DNA of 64,000 nt, taken from positions 294,471 to 358,470 of the forward strand of contig NZ_LMTJ01000001.1 of NCBI RefSeq assembly GCF_001510715.1, written 5' to 3'. Made by a program: the position numbers and the translations under genes. The notes below the pieces were generated by a model that ran no database searches, had not been told where the DNA came from, and was given only the letters and a program-made list of their open reading frames with translations. The stretch is from Bacillus sp. FJAT-29814. GTDB taxonomy: Bacteria; Bacillota; Bacilli; Bacillales; Cytobacillaceae. Positions 18,558-27,209 of this stretch are shown one piece after another; within the stretch, counting starts at the first letter, position 1; every line of letters begins with the position of its first letter.

Positions 18558-18698
18558 TTGAAAACCACAGCCTATTGCAAAAACAAACTAGCCAAATATA
18601 AGCTGCCTGCGGAAGTAGAATTCCTTGATACATTACCACGAAATGCAAGTGGAAAGGTGTTAAAGCACAGACTCAAACCGAAGGCCACTATTCAATAG
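18558..18698 (+). pseudogene. C-terminal remnant of an acyl-CoA ligase gene
   Basis: One frame, open from 18558 to a TAG at 18696-18698, encodes about 46 residues that include YCKNKLAKYKLP, VEFLDTLPRNASGKVLKHR and a short tail. This is the last part of an AMP-forming acyl-CoA ligase, including the motif with the catalytic lysine (NASGK). No start codon or upstream domains are present, and a stop (TAA at 18555-18557) closes the frame on the left. It is a decayed relic of a fifth ligase gene at the edge of the catabolic island and resembles the C-terminus of the ligase at 30719-32278. Confidence 0.8.
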
Positions 18699-18714
18699 CA
18701 GATTCTATTCATAA

Positions 18715-18740
18715 CACCCCCTGTACTTTTTCAGGGGGTG
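18715..18740 (+). terminator. Strong GC hairpin after the ligase remnant
   Basis: CACCCCCTG / CAGGGGGTG forms a perfect 9-bp stem with an 8-nt loop, 16 nt after the stop of the remnant. It lacks a tight T-run (GGCTGATTATTTCC follows). It is probably the surviving terminator of the lost gene. Confidence 0.55.
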
Positions 18741-18831
18741 GCTGATTATTTCCTAGTTGTGTTTAAAACTATTTTACTTGAGCAGTTTAAATAGTTCATG
18801 TTTATCTTCATAAAAAACTGAAAATTCATAA

Positions 18832-18860
18832 TTGACAAATTTATCATAAGTTAATATGAT
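18832..18860 (+). promoter_or_regulatory. Near-consensus sigma-A promoter facing a long leader
   Basis: TTGACA (18832-18837), 17-nt spacer, TATGAT (18855-18860). The next gene starts about 640 nt downstream, so a transcript from here would cross the cre box and the operator repeats. A weak hairpin with T8 at 19108-19138 could stop it early. Between 18861 and 19145 I see no coding sequence. Confidence 0.65.
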
Positions 18861-19053
18861 ATTTGTAGCATGAAAAACAAGGACACTTCCTAAAAGTCAA
18901 AGGGAGGGATATAATCCTTAGAGTTTTTACCTTTAGTAGTTGAGTGAAAAATTTAGAGTAAAGCGTTCTATCGTAGTAGTCCAAGAGTATAGTTGTAATA
19001 CCATACTATTTTAGGTAGGTGGTGCTTAACAAAAACTATTTTATATTAACTTA

Positions 19054-19067
19054 TGAAAACGCTATCA
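19054..19067. promoter_or_regulatory. cre box (CcpA site), full consensus match
   Basis: TGAAAACGCTATCA matches the consensus TGWNANCGNTNWCA at every position. It lies upstream of the operator array and the first TRAP operon, so carbon-catabolite control of that operon is likely. Confidence 0.7.
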
Positions 19068-19146
19068 AAAGGAATTGTTGATTAAATTGCTGTTTAAAAG
19101 TTATTCCTGGAAAAAGGGATTTCCGACAATTTTTTTTATTTTAAAC

Positions 19147-19160
19147 TGAAAGATGATTCA
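19147..19160. promoter_or_regulatory. Island operator 1 (TGAAANNTGATTCA)
   Basis: TGAAAGATGATTCA, first copy in the 110-bp array upstream of TRAP operon 1. Candidate binding site of the TetR regulators encoded at 34894 and 42325. Confidence 0.6.
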
Positions 19161-19256
19161 TGTATTAATTTGATTCATTGCGAAATATATCACGATTTAA
19201 ATTGCCTTAACCTATTGGTCTAGCAAAATATAACCAGTTTTTTTAATTACTAAAAC

Positions 19257-19270
19257 TGAAAGATGATTCA
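19257..19270. promoter_or_regulatory. Island operator 2
   Basis: TGAAAGATGATTCA, identical to operator 1, in the second repeat unit. Confidence 0.6.
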
Positions 19271-19366
19271 TGTATTAATTTGATTCATGAGTTTATTATC
19301 AAGGATTAAATGCCTTAACCTCATTGGCCAGCAAAAATTTAACCTGTATTTTTTTTGTATTTAATC

Positions 19367-19380
19367 TGAAAGGTGATTCA
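19367..19380. promoter_or_regulatory. Island operator 3
   Basis: TGAAAGGTGATTCA, third copy, 129 nt before the TRAP binding-protein gene. Confidence 0.6.
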
Positions 19381-19508
19381 CTTATTAATAAGAAAACGAA
19401 TCCTTTTTTCAATACACTGCCTAAGAGTATTAGACCAGTAAGACAAACAAGTAATCCTATCAATCATGTAAAATTTCGCCTAACTATTTATAAAAGGGGG
19501 ATTTATTA

Positions 19509-20654
19509 ATGAAAAAATTGACCGTCAGTTTTATGATCCTTTTGCTCTTTATGTTAGTTGCAGTTGGATGTTCAAACGAATCTAGTGGTAGTCAGCAATC
19601 TTCTAAAGGTGGGAATAAAGATAGCGAAAAAACGATAAAGCTTACAGTTTCCACAGCGCTTTTAGAAGGTGCTGCACAGTCAAAAGGACTCAGAGCATGG
19701 GCGGAAGAGCTGGAAAAAAGAACGAACGGAAAAGTCAAAATTGAGCAAATTTCCTATGGTGGTGTGGCCATGGATGCAGCCAGCACACTTGAAGGGTTAA
19801 AGGATGGAATTGTTGATGTTGCTTTTATTTCAAATGCTTATAATCCAACTAAAACACCGCTGACGAATGCTCTCCAACCGGTATTCCTTGAGGATTTAGC
19901 TACAAGCGCAGCAGAGATTCAAAAACAACTGTGGGAAGAAATGCCTGAATTACAAGAGGAGTGGAGAAAATATAACGTTGAACCAGTAGCATGGTTTAAC
20001 GGCAGTAATAATGTATTTATGAGTAATTTTGAATTTGATAAGCTTGAAGATCTTAAAGGCAAAAGGATAAGAGGACTTGGGGAAGCAGATTCCTTAGCAG
20101 CGAAAAATCTTGGTGGGGTCCCGGTGCAAATTTCTTCTGCGGATGCTTATGGGGCACTTGAAAAGGGAACCGTTGACGTGGTTCCATTTCCACCCTATGC
20201 TCTATTATCAAATAAAATGGCTGAAGTTTCAAAGCAGGTTACTGACTTCCGTCATAATGGTGCATTTATGTGGTTTGGAATAGCATTTAATGGAGATGTC
20301 TATAGCAGCCTGCCTGATGACGTCAAAAAGGTTATTGCCGAAATTAGCTCACTCCCTTCTGAAGTGGAACATGAGGCGTACTTTAACGATGCGATCGAGG
20401 GCCTTAAGTTAGCTAGGGAAAATGATGTACGTATTGTCCAGCTTTCACCTGAAGAAGCCTCCCGCTGGCAAAAAGCGATTAACCCGCCTGCTGTATGGGA
20501 ACCGGCAATAAAAGCTGCAGAAGCAGCTGGATATAAGGATGTTAGAAAAAAAGTGGAAGAAGCAAAGAAGCTGCTGGAGGAATACCACAAGAAGAACCCA
20601 AGTAAGACAATAATTGAAGAATTCTTGGAGAAGGAGAAAAAAGGGGAACTTTAA
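19509..20654 (+). CDS. TRAP transporter substrate-binding protein, DctP family (1)
   Basis: An extracytoplasmic solute receptor for TRAP importer 1, 381 residues. It is a lipoprotein: signal peptide MKKLTVSFMILLLFMLVAVG with lipobox ending at Cys21, then a Ser/Lys linker. The DctP domain shows GLKDGIVDVAFI and DLKGKRIRGLGEADSL. Arg188 in KRIRG aligns with the arginine that in most DctP receptors binds the ligand carboxylate, so an organic acid is the expected ligand. AAAAGGGGG lies 8 nt before the ATG. It is followed by a strong hairpin and then dctQ and dctM. Expression is probably under operators 1-3 and the cre box. Confidence 0.93.
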   Translation: MKKLTVSFMILLLFMLVAVGCSNESSGSQQSSKGGNKDSEKTIKLTVSTALLEGAAQSKGLRAWAEELEKRTNGKVKIEQISYGGVAMDAASTLEGLKDGIVDVAFISNAYNPTKTPLTNALQPVFLEDLATSAAEIQKQLWEEMPELQEEWRKYNVEPVAWFNGSNNVFMSNFEFDKLEDLKGKRIRGLGEADSLAAKNLGGVPVQISSADAYGALEKGTVDVVPFPPYALLSNKMAEVSKQVTDFRHNGAFMWFGIAFNGDVYSSLPDDVKKVIAEISSLPSEVEHEAYFNDAIEGLKLARENDVRIVQLSPEEASRWQKAINPPAVWEPAIKAAEAAGYKDVRKKVEEAKKLLEEYHKKNPSKTIIEEFLEKEKKGEL

Positions 20655-20670
20655 CCTCAGCGTTTTTATA

Positions 20671-20712
20671 GACTGCTAGCTGCCAACAAGGAAGTTGTGT
20701 GGCTAGCAGATT
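20671..20712 (+). other. Intercistronic hairpin between dctP and dctQ
   Basis: CTGCTAGC / GCTAGCAG with flanking GA/TC pairs, about 22-nt loop, no T-run. It is likely to stabilise the abundant binding-protein mRNA relative to the membrane subunits. Confidence 0.65.
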
Positions 20713-20755
20713 CTATGTTTAATAACAATCGAGTTTCTTTCAGGGGGGTAAATGG

Positions 20756-21310
20756 ATGAAAGGTCTTGGACTTGCCCAAAAAATATTTGAACGGATTTCC
20801 TATATTTGCAGTGTTCTTTCGACAGTGATTATTATTGTCATGATGTTTGCCGTTGTACTTGATGTCATTATGAGGTGGCTAAAAACACCAATTTATGGAG
20901 TATTTGAATTACAAGGGGTCCTAGTAGGAATGACTATTTTTCTTGGTCTAAGTAAGGCCCAAACAGACAAACAGCATATCAGTGTTAACATTCTTGGTCA
21001 ATATTTACCGAACGTAATCGTCCATTTTATCTCTATGGTTGTTTACGCCGCATCTTTGGTGTTTTTTGGTTGGATAACCTACATCTATGGAGGAAAAGCC
21101 TATGAATCGTATGTCAATGGTGAGGTCATAGCAGGTATTACCAAGATTCCCATACTTCCATTGAAACTGGTGATGACATTGGGTTTGGGTTTACTTACCA
21201 TTCAGCTATTTTTTGATTTAGTAAAGGAGATTAAAGCACTATTCTCAAAACCGGATGACGGGTCCACTGATCCTATGAAGAATGAGAAACCGGAGGTGCC
21301 AGAGGTATGA
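20756..21310 (+). CDS. TRAP transporter small permease, DctQ family (1)
   Basis: A 184-residue membrane subunit with the four spans expected of DctQ (starting near residues 16, 50, 88 and 133) and the family signature VFELQGVLVGMTIFLGLSKA followed by DKQHISVNIL. The C-terminus is a charged cytoplasmic tail. GGGGGG lies upstream of the ATG. Its stop overlaps the start of dctM in an ATGA, so the two subunits are translationally coupled. Confidence 0.92.
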   Translation: MKGLGLAQKIFERISYICSVLSTVIIIVMMFAVVLDVIMRWLKTPIYGVFELQGVLVGMTIFLGLSKAQTDKQHISVNILGQYLPNVIVHFISMVVYAASLVFFGWITYIYGGKAYESYVNGEVIAGITKIPILPLKLVMTLGLGLLTIQLFFDLVKEIKALFSKPDDGSTDPMKNEKPEVPEV

Positions 21311-22608
21311 TGTTCTCCATACTTGCCATAATTCTACTCCTTGTACTGATATTCCTGCAAGTGCCTATATCGTTTTCATTATTTATTGTTGGGTTTGCCG
21401 GAATCTGGTATCTTAAGGGTTTTGATGTGGCAAACTCTGTAATTCACCTTTCTCCATTAAGTGGAGTCTTATCAAATGATGTTGCAGCATTGCCATTGTT
21501 CATACTAATTGGAGCGTTTGCGTTATCCGCAGGGATTGCCAAGGATGGCTATGATGTAGCGCGCCGATGGCTAGGAAAATTACCAGGAGGGTTAGGAGTT
21601 ACAACCATAGCGGCTGGATCTGTGTTTGCTGCTTGTTCCGGCTCTAGTACAGCAGGAGCTATTACAATGGGAAAACTGGCTATTCCAGAAATGAGGAAGA
21701 ACGGGTATAGTGATACGTTAAGTTTTGGTGCTTGTGGAGCAGGAGGTCTGCTAGCTTCCATGATTCCTCCAAGTGGAATGATGGTGTTATATGGGCTTGC
21801 TACGGGAGAATCTATTTCAAAGCTCCTGATTGGTGGGATTGTCCCAGGTATTATTCTCGTAGTTGCATTTACGTTAGGTATTATTGTGATTGCAAAAGTT
21901 AAACCAAGTGTAGCACCGCTTGTCAATGAAACTTATACATGGAAAGAAAAATTTAGTGTATTGCCGAAGACATGGGGAGTCATCGCGATATTTGGAACCA
22001 TCTTTTTCGGCATGTTTACAGGATTTTTTACCGCGACAGAAGCAGCCGCCTGGGGTGCTTTTATATCTTTGATTTTATTAGTAATTAGAACTGGAAAAGG
22101 ATTCTTCAAGAAATTTGTCAGCGCTTGTGTGGAATCCGCCTCGATAACCGTTTCACTTCTCTTTCTAGTTCTTGGTGCCTATGTTTTTTCCAAGCTACTT
22201 ATTTTCTCAGGCCTCCCACTACTGATTTCAAATACGGTTTCAAATTTAGATCTTCCACCTTTTCTCATTTTGTTGGGAATATTAGCAACCTATTATGTAT
22301 TGGGGATGTTTTTGGATGGTGTAACGATGCTGCTCATAACCATTCCAATCTACTATCCTATCATTACCCAGTTAGGGTATGATGGGATCTGGTTTGGTGT
22401 TATCGTTGTTGGGATGATTGAGGTTGGAATGGTCAGTCCGCCATTTGGGCTTGTTGTTTACTCGTTAAAAAGTATTGCTCCAGATGTTAACCTTTTTAGA
22501 ATCTTCAAGGGTTGCATGATTTTTATGGTCATACAGTTGGTAGTCATTATTTTACTATTGATATTCCCGGAAATGGTCATGTGGCTGCCAGACTTTATGT
22601 CGCATTGA
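21307..22608 (+). CDS. TRAP transporter large permease, DctM family (1)
   Basis: The ion-coupled channel subunit, 433 residues with about twelve hydrophobic spans. DctM-specific blocks are LPLFILIGAFALSAGIA, GSVFAACSGSSTAGAITMGKLAIPEM, ASMIPPSGMMVLYG, FFTATEAAAWGA and the C-terminal PPFGLVVYSLK. It completes a three-gene TRAP system with the upstream dctP and dctQ. A DUF1254/DUF1214 gene follows after 30 nt in the same direction, probably in the same transcript. Confidence 0.94.
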   Translation: MMFSILAIILLLVLIFLQVPISFSLFIVGFAGIWYLKGFDVANSVIHLSPLSGVLSNDVAALPLFILIGAFALSAGIAKDGYDVARRWLGKLPGGLGVTTIAAGSVFAACSGSSTAGAITMGKLAIPEMRKNGYSDTLSFGACGAGGLLASMIPPSGMMVLYGLATGESISKLLIGGIVPGIILVVAFTLGIIVIAKVKPSVAPLVNETYTWKEKFSVLPKTWGVIAIFGTIFFGMFTGFFTATEAAAWGAFISLILLVIRTGKGFFKKFVSACVESASITVSLLFLVLGAYVFSKLLIFSGLPLLISNTVSNLDLPPFLILLGILATYYVLGMFLDGVTMLLITIPIYYPIITQLGYDGIWFGVIVVGMIEVGMVSPPFGLVVYSLKSIAPDVNLFRIFKGCMIFMVIQLVVIILLLIFPEMVMWLPDFMSH

Positions 22609-22638
22609 CAAAATTGATTACGTGAGGGGGTAAATTGC

Positions 22639-24032
22639 ATGGAAAAGATAAAGGGTTTTTATACTTCAGGCTATGATGTTTCAAAAGTGGAGCAATATGC
22701 GCCTGTGCTTCACCCGGATAACTTGCCTAGTGAAAGCTCTTCCCGAGTCACATACACACGTATGCTAAGCATGGATGCAACGATTTATGGCTTAGTGAGT
22801 GTGTATCAGTATCGGGAGATGTACCGGCAAGCCATCAACCATGAAAGCTCTGATTATGTTGGTTTTAATAAATTTGTCCATGATCGAGAGTTGGCAAAAC
22901 CCGGTTACAAGGCTTTTAAGTCACCGAACGTGGATACGATTTACTCAAATGCATGGTTGAATTTGACCAAAGGGCCTCTTCTAATAGAAATACCTGCTTT
23001 TGGGGAGAGATATTACACTCTTCAATTACTGGACATGTACGGAAATACAGCAAACATAAGTCAAAGAACGCATCGATCAAATGCTGGAAGCTTTCTCGTC
23101 ACAACAACAGATTGGCAAGGGGAACTCTCTCCAGGTATCACGCAGTTTAAGGTCTCTACACCCTATCAATGGATTCTTATGCGGATTTTCCCGCTTAACG
23201 AGTTTGACCTGCCTGAAGTCCACGCCCTTCAAGAGTCGGTGAATATTACTCCCTACGCGTCTGATGTGCAGGAGAGCGAGGAACTCTCCCTGTTTGGTGG
23301 TACCTATCCACAAGCAGAATTGGATGGACCCGCTGATTTTTTTAAGATTCTAGATTTCGTCCTTCGTTCAAACGGGAAGCCAGCGCAAGAGGATGGGCTA
23401 ACTTATCGTTATCGCACACTCGGTATTGGAGGACACAGATACCGTTCGATTTCGATAACTTGGACCCAGAAAGTCAGGAGGGCATGATTGCTGGCTATGG
23501 AGATGCCATGAAAGTGATCTCTAGTTCTCAGTCCCAGCTAGGTATTCCTCTTAAGACGAATTGGGTAAAAACGAATAGTAAAGGTGCATATGGCTTCAAT
23601 TACCTTAGCAGGGCAGCTGTGAATTATGTTGGCTTAGGCGCGAATGTGGTGGAAGAAAATCAGTCATTTGTAACATTTTATGATGAAAATGGGTACCCGC
23701 TTGACGGATCCAAGGGACGATATGTCTTGCATATGGAGTCTCCGCCACCCGCTGATGCTTTCTGGTCAGTTACCTTATATGATGCAAATACGAAAGAACT
23801 TTCCCCAAATAACATGAACCGTTATTGCATCAATAACAGAACTACAGGTCTTCAGTACGGACGAAATGGCTCTGTGACTATTACAGTTCAGCACACTCCT
23901 TCGACTGAAAATACGAATTGGCTTCCAGCTCCAAATGGGCCCTTCTATTTGTCCATTCGTTCCTACATGCCAAGACCCGAGCTGCTTGAAGGAAAGTGGG
24001 AGCCTGAAGGTGTCCGATATATTGGCATATAA
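22639..24032 (+). pseudogene. DUF1254/DUF1214 protein, interrupted by a frameshift
   Basis: The first frame (22639-23487) encodes the DUF1254 part: AINHESSDYVGFNKFVHDRE, SPNVDTIYSNAWLNLTKGPL, then YYTLQLLDMYGNT. The DUF1214 part continues in another frame (to 24032): SRAAVNYVGLGAN, MESPPPADAFWSVTLYD and the tail PNGPFYLSIRSYMP. Near 23430-23436 the first frame reads GIGG then nonsense, while the second reads TQIPFDFDNLDPESQEGM, exactly what the family has next. One missing base in GGAGGACACAG explains this. An intact gene would give about 465 residues. The function of the family is unknown. It is either a recent pseudogene or a sequencing error. Confidence 0.85.
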
Positions 24033-24151
24033 TGGTATATTCACTTGTGAATGAAGGGAGTAGGAAAGGTAAGTTTAGTTAAAACAAAACTTTGTCTCAT
24101 CAACCTATGTAGTTTTTGAGGGGTAATGAGTTGTTATTTTCTAAATAAATT

Positions 24152-24165
24152 TGAAAAGTGATACA
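24152..24165. promoter_or_regulatory. Island operator 4
   Basis: TGAAAAGTGATACA, two changes from the core TGATTCA pattern and flanks, in the gap before the flavin enoate reductase. The preceding TAAATAAATT is shared with the flank of operator 6 (TAAAATAAATT). Confidence 0.45.
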
Positions 24166-24251
24166 TGTATTAGAAATTAAACTCTGTTTCAAATAAACAC
24201 GTGCTAATTAGAAAAAGGAATCAGCTATTAGAATGGTAGAGCTCCAAAAGA

Positions 24252-24265
24252 TGAAAACGTTTCCT
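24252..24265. promoter_or_regulatory. cre-like box, two mismatches
   Basis: TGAAAACGTTTCCT against TGWNANCGNTNWCA, mismatched at positions 12 and 14, 47 nt before the reductase start. Confidence 0.35.
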
Positions 24266-24311
24266 TACAAGCAACTTAAAAATATTACCATTAAGTATTA
24301 ATCAGAAAGGA

Positions 24312-26258
24312 ATGAAATGTCTAGTGGCAAATTACCCGCATTTATTTTCTCCGTTTAAACTTGGTTCACTATCACTAAAAAACAGGGTTGTCGCAACAGC
24401 TCATGCGACTGCAAAGATAGTAGATGGGCTTCCGACTGATGAAGATCTTGCTTACTGGGAAAAGCTTGCTCGTGGTGGAGCTGGGCTCCTTATTACTGGG
24501 GGAACAGTCGTTCACCCGAGTTCCACGCTTCGGCGGCGGATGCTGAGTGAAGCATACCTGGAGGAAACTGTCCCTAAATACCACCAAAGGGCAGAGGTCA
24601 TTCATGCTCATGGTGCAAAGGTAATTGGTCAAATATTGCACCTAGGGCGTGAAATGATTGGGGGAGAATCGGACCATCCATTAAGAGCACCATCCTCCAT
24701 CAAATCCCCACGAGCTCAATACCGACCGGTTGAATTAACTCATGAAGATATAGCTGAAATCATTGATGCCTTTGCGATATCAGCTTCACATCTGAATAAG
24801 GCAGGGTATGATGGTGTCGAAATCCATGCTGCCCATGGCTATTTAGTGGCCCAATTTCTCTCACCAGCAACAAATGATCGAACAGATAAATATGGCGGTT
24901 CTTTAGAGGGGCGAATGAGATTCCTGGTGGAGATCATTGAAGCTATTCGCCAATCTACAGATCCTGAATTTGTGCTCGGAATCCGTTTAAGTGCTGATGA
25001 AGAGATTAGTGACGGACTGCATCTGTCAGATACCCTTGAGATTGTTAACAAGCTTGGAGACCTTTTTCATGTAGATTATCTGAATATTACCTTAGGGATT
25101 CGTGGAGCGTACGTTAAAGATTTGACTACACCTCAAGGAATTGCTGTTGAAGCCGCAGGAGCAATTAGAAAATCTACAAATATTCCGGTACTCGTCAGTC
25201 AACGGATTAAAAGTCCAATGATGGCTGAAGAAATAGTAGCAGGCGGTTACGCTGACTTGGTCGGCTCTGCTCGTGCATTTATAGCCGATCCCGAATGGCC
25301 AAACAAAGCCAAACTAGGCCGAAGTGCTGAAATCATCCCATGTATCGGATGCAATCAAGAATGTCGTGCCTTTGATCCGTACCTATTTTGTACCGTGAAT
25401 CCTGTAACGGGACGTGAAGGTGAATTAGGTAAGGATATCCAACTCAGTCTTCCATCCAAAAGAATTGCTATAGTCGGAGGAGGACCGGCTGGACTAGAAG
25501 CAGCAAGAGTTGCGGCTTTAAGAGGACATTTTGTTGTCCTTTTTGAAAAAGAAACCTCATTAGGAGGCCAGGTTCGCATTGCCTCCAAAGAACCGCATCG
25601 TGGTGAATTATTAGAAATAATCCATTACTTGGAAGCTGAAGTCAGAAGATTGGGTGTTACAATCCATCTCGGTCAACAAGCTAATGCAAAAGATTTAACC
25701 GGCTTTGATTCAATCATTTTAGCTACTGGTGCAGTGCCAGAATCCCCTCAAGTATCTGGAAATACTTCTACGAAAGTTATATCGGTAATTGAAGCACTTA
25801 AAGAAAATGATTTTTCAGATTTAGCGGGTGAGAATGCGATAGTTATTGATGATGGGTCAGGATTTTGGCCTTCATTAAGTGTAGCAGAGCGCCTTGCCAC
25901 GAATGGACTTCACGTTACCTACGTGACCCAATCGAGTGGAATTGGGGCATCCATTCCCCATGAGAGCATCCAGCCACTTCTCAAAAGACTTGGGGCTGCA
26001 GGAGTGAACTTTATGATCTTCCACCAATTGGCAAGTGTTGATGACCATGTTATCAAGGTCCGTAATATCCTAACCGGGCAAGAGTCTGATTTAAAAGCTG
26101 ATTTAGTCGTAATCGAGACAGGAAGAGTGCAAGAAAATACCCTTGCCAAGGAGCTTAGTGGTTTAGGAATCCCGATGTATGCTGTGGGTGATTCTGTTTC
26201 ACCTCGACGAATCAACAATGCCATCCTCGAGGCACATAGGATTGCAAGAACAATCTGA
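24312..26258 (+). CDS. Fe-S flavin oxidoreductase, 2,4-dienoyl-CoA/enoate reductase family
   Basis: A 648-residue three-domain flavoenzyme. The N-terminal old-yellow-enzyme TIM barrel (residues ~1-330) binds FMN and carries HAAHGYLVAQFLSPATNDR. A 4Fe-4S cluster is held by Cys344, Cys347, Cys351 and Cys360 (CIGCNQEC...C). The C-terminal NAD/FAD module starts with IAIVGGGPAGLEAARVAA near residue 380. Such enzymes reduce a C=C conjugated to a carbonyl or thioester, taking electrons from NAD(P)H. AGAAAGGA abuts the ATG at 24312; a GTG at 24324 is an alternative start. Placed before SDR and ligase genes, it may reduce a cyclic enone or dienoyl-CoA (inference). Confidence 0.9.
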   Translation: MKCLVANYPHLFSPFKLGSLSLKNRVVATAHATAKIVDGLPTDEDLAYWEKLARGGAGLLITGGTVVHPSSTLRRRMLSEAYLEETVPKYHQRAEVIHAHGAKVIGQILHLGREMIGGESDHPLRAPSSIKSPRAQYRPVELTHEDIAEIIDAFAISASHLNKAGYDGVEIHAAHGYLVAQFLSPATNDRTDKYGGSLEGRMRFLVEIIEAIRQSTDPEFVLGIRLSADEEISDGLHLSDTLEIVNKLGDLFHVDYLNITLGIRGAYVKDLTTPQGIAVEAAGAIRKSTNIPVLVSQRIKSPMMAEEIVAGGYADLVGSARAFIADPEWPNKAKLGRSAEIIPCIGCNQECRAFDPYLFCTVNPVTGREGELGKDIQLSLPSKRIAIVGGGPAGLEAARVAALRGHFVVLFEKETSLGGQVRIASKEPHRGELLEIIHYLEAEVRRLGVTIHLGQQANAKDLTGFDSIILATGAVPESPQVSGNTSTKVISVIEALKENDFSDLAGENAIVIDDGSGFWPSLSVAERLATNGLHVTYVTQSSGIGASIPHESIQPLLKRLGAAGVNFMIFHQLASVDDHVIKVRNILTGQESDLKADLVVIETGRVQENTLAKELSGLGIPMYAVGDSVSPRRINNAILEAHRIARTI

Positions 26259-26340
26259 AATTGATGTAAGGATGATTCACCGGACTATAAAAATAGTAAA
26301 AATGGAATTGATATGCAATGAAACTAGCAGGGGGCTGATC

Positions 26341-27147
26341 ATGATGTTTAAACGGTTTACCGATAAAGTTGTGTTAATAACGGGTGCAGGTTCAGGCTTG
26401 GGCCGTGCGACAGCGATTCAATTAGCTGCTGAGGGAGCAAAGCTTTCTCTTGTGGACAAAAACATGGAGACACTTCATGAGACAAAAGGTCAGATTTTGG
26501 AGAATTCACCCGATATCCAAATCATCGTTTTGACAGCGGATGTTACCAATGAGGAACATGTAAAAGGATATGTTGACAATACCATTCGTGAGTACGGTAA
26601 AATTGATGGCTTTTTCAATAATGCCGGTATTGCCGGTGGAAATGCCCCAACTGCTGAATATGACAGCGGGCTATTCTCAAAATTAATAGATGTTAACTTG
26701 AATGGTGTCTTTTATGGGCTGAAATATGTACTTGAGATCATGAAGAAACAGGGTGAGGGGTACATTGTTAACACTGCTTCTGTTGCAGGAATACGCGGAA
26801 TCTTAAATAAGCCTGGTTATGTAGCGGCAAAGCACGGAGTAGTCGGATTAACAAAAGCAGCGGCAATCGAATACGCAGAGTTTGGTATAAGCGTAAACGG
26901 GATTGCACCAGGTCCAATTGCAACAAATATGCTGATTGGAAATTTTAAATCTATGAATTCCGAAGACTGGGAAGCTTTGGCAAAGAAACATGCTGAGGGA
27001 ATCCCCGCTAAACGGCTCGGCAAGCCAGAAGAAGTGGCCCGTTTAGTCGCCTTTCTTTTATCAGGAGAAGCAGCGTTTATTAATGGTGTCGTGATTCCAA
27101 TCGATGGAGGTCAAGGCGCAAGCCAATATACTAGAAAGGTTGAATAG
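26341..27147 (+). CDS. SDR family oxidoreductase (1)
   Basis: A classical short-chain dehydrogenase, 268 residues. It has the cofactor motif TGAGSGLG near residue 15, NNAG, the catalytic Ser in VNTASVAG and the YVAAK active-site pair, then APGPIATNM and the C-terminal INGVVIPIDGG. The first strand followed by Asp (SLVDK) suggests NAD(H) preference. I start at the ATG of 26341 because AGGGGG lies about 7 nt upstream; an open frame extends further left but overlaps the reductase gene. It lies 82 nt after the flavin reductase and 62 nt before a ligase. Confidence 0.9.
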   Translation: MMFKRFTDKVVLITGAGSGLGRATAIQLAAEGAKLSLVDKNMETLHETKGQILENSPDIQIIVLTADVTNEEHVKGYVDNTIREYGKIDGFFNNAGIAGGNAPTAEYDSGLFSKLIDVNLNGVFYGLKYVLEIMKKQGEGYIVNTASVAGIRGILNKPGYVAAKHGVVGLTKAAAIEYAEFGISVNGIAPGPIATNMLIGNFKSMNSEDWEALAKKHAEGIPAKRLGKPEEVARLVAFLLSGEAAFINGVVIPIDGGQGASQYTRKVE

Positions 27148-27209
27148 GCTTATAAAATAAAATAATCGACGGTAAATGGATGGAGAAGAATGTTAAAAGG
27201 AGTGAAACT

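Larger units (their letters stand above)
19146..19390 (+). repeat. Tandem 110-bp repeat array carrying operators
   Basis: Units begin at 19146, 19256 and 19366, exactly 110 bp apart; the third is only the first ~25 bp. Each starts with CTGAAAG-TGATTCA. The two full units share GTATTAATTTGATTCAT, then TGCCTTAACC, TTGG, AGCAAAA and TAACC further along, with substitutions between copies. The 110-bp period is close to a whole number of half-turns of B-DNA. Confidence 0.85.

Noticed and set aside
19324..19509. A 61-codon open frame in the operator array upstream of dctP-1
   Set aside because: It runs through the third operator repeat and the dctP ribosome binding site, has no upstream ribosome binding site and no family resemblance.
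21549..21926. A 125-codon open frame on the minus strand opposite dctM-1
   Set aside because: Low-complexity translation rich in Pro/Ile, no ribosome binding site, and it is antisense to a well-supported membrane protein gene.
26266..26279. GTAAGGATGATTCA, a partial island operator before SDR 1
   Set aside because: Three mismatches including the TG of the left arm, and it falls between two genes that look cotranscribed.
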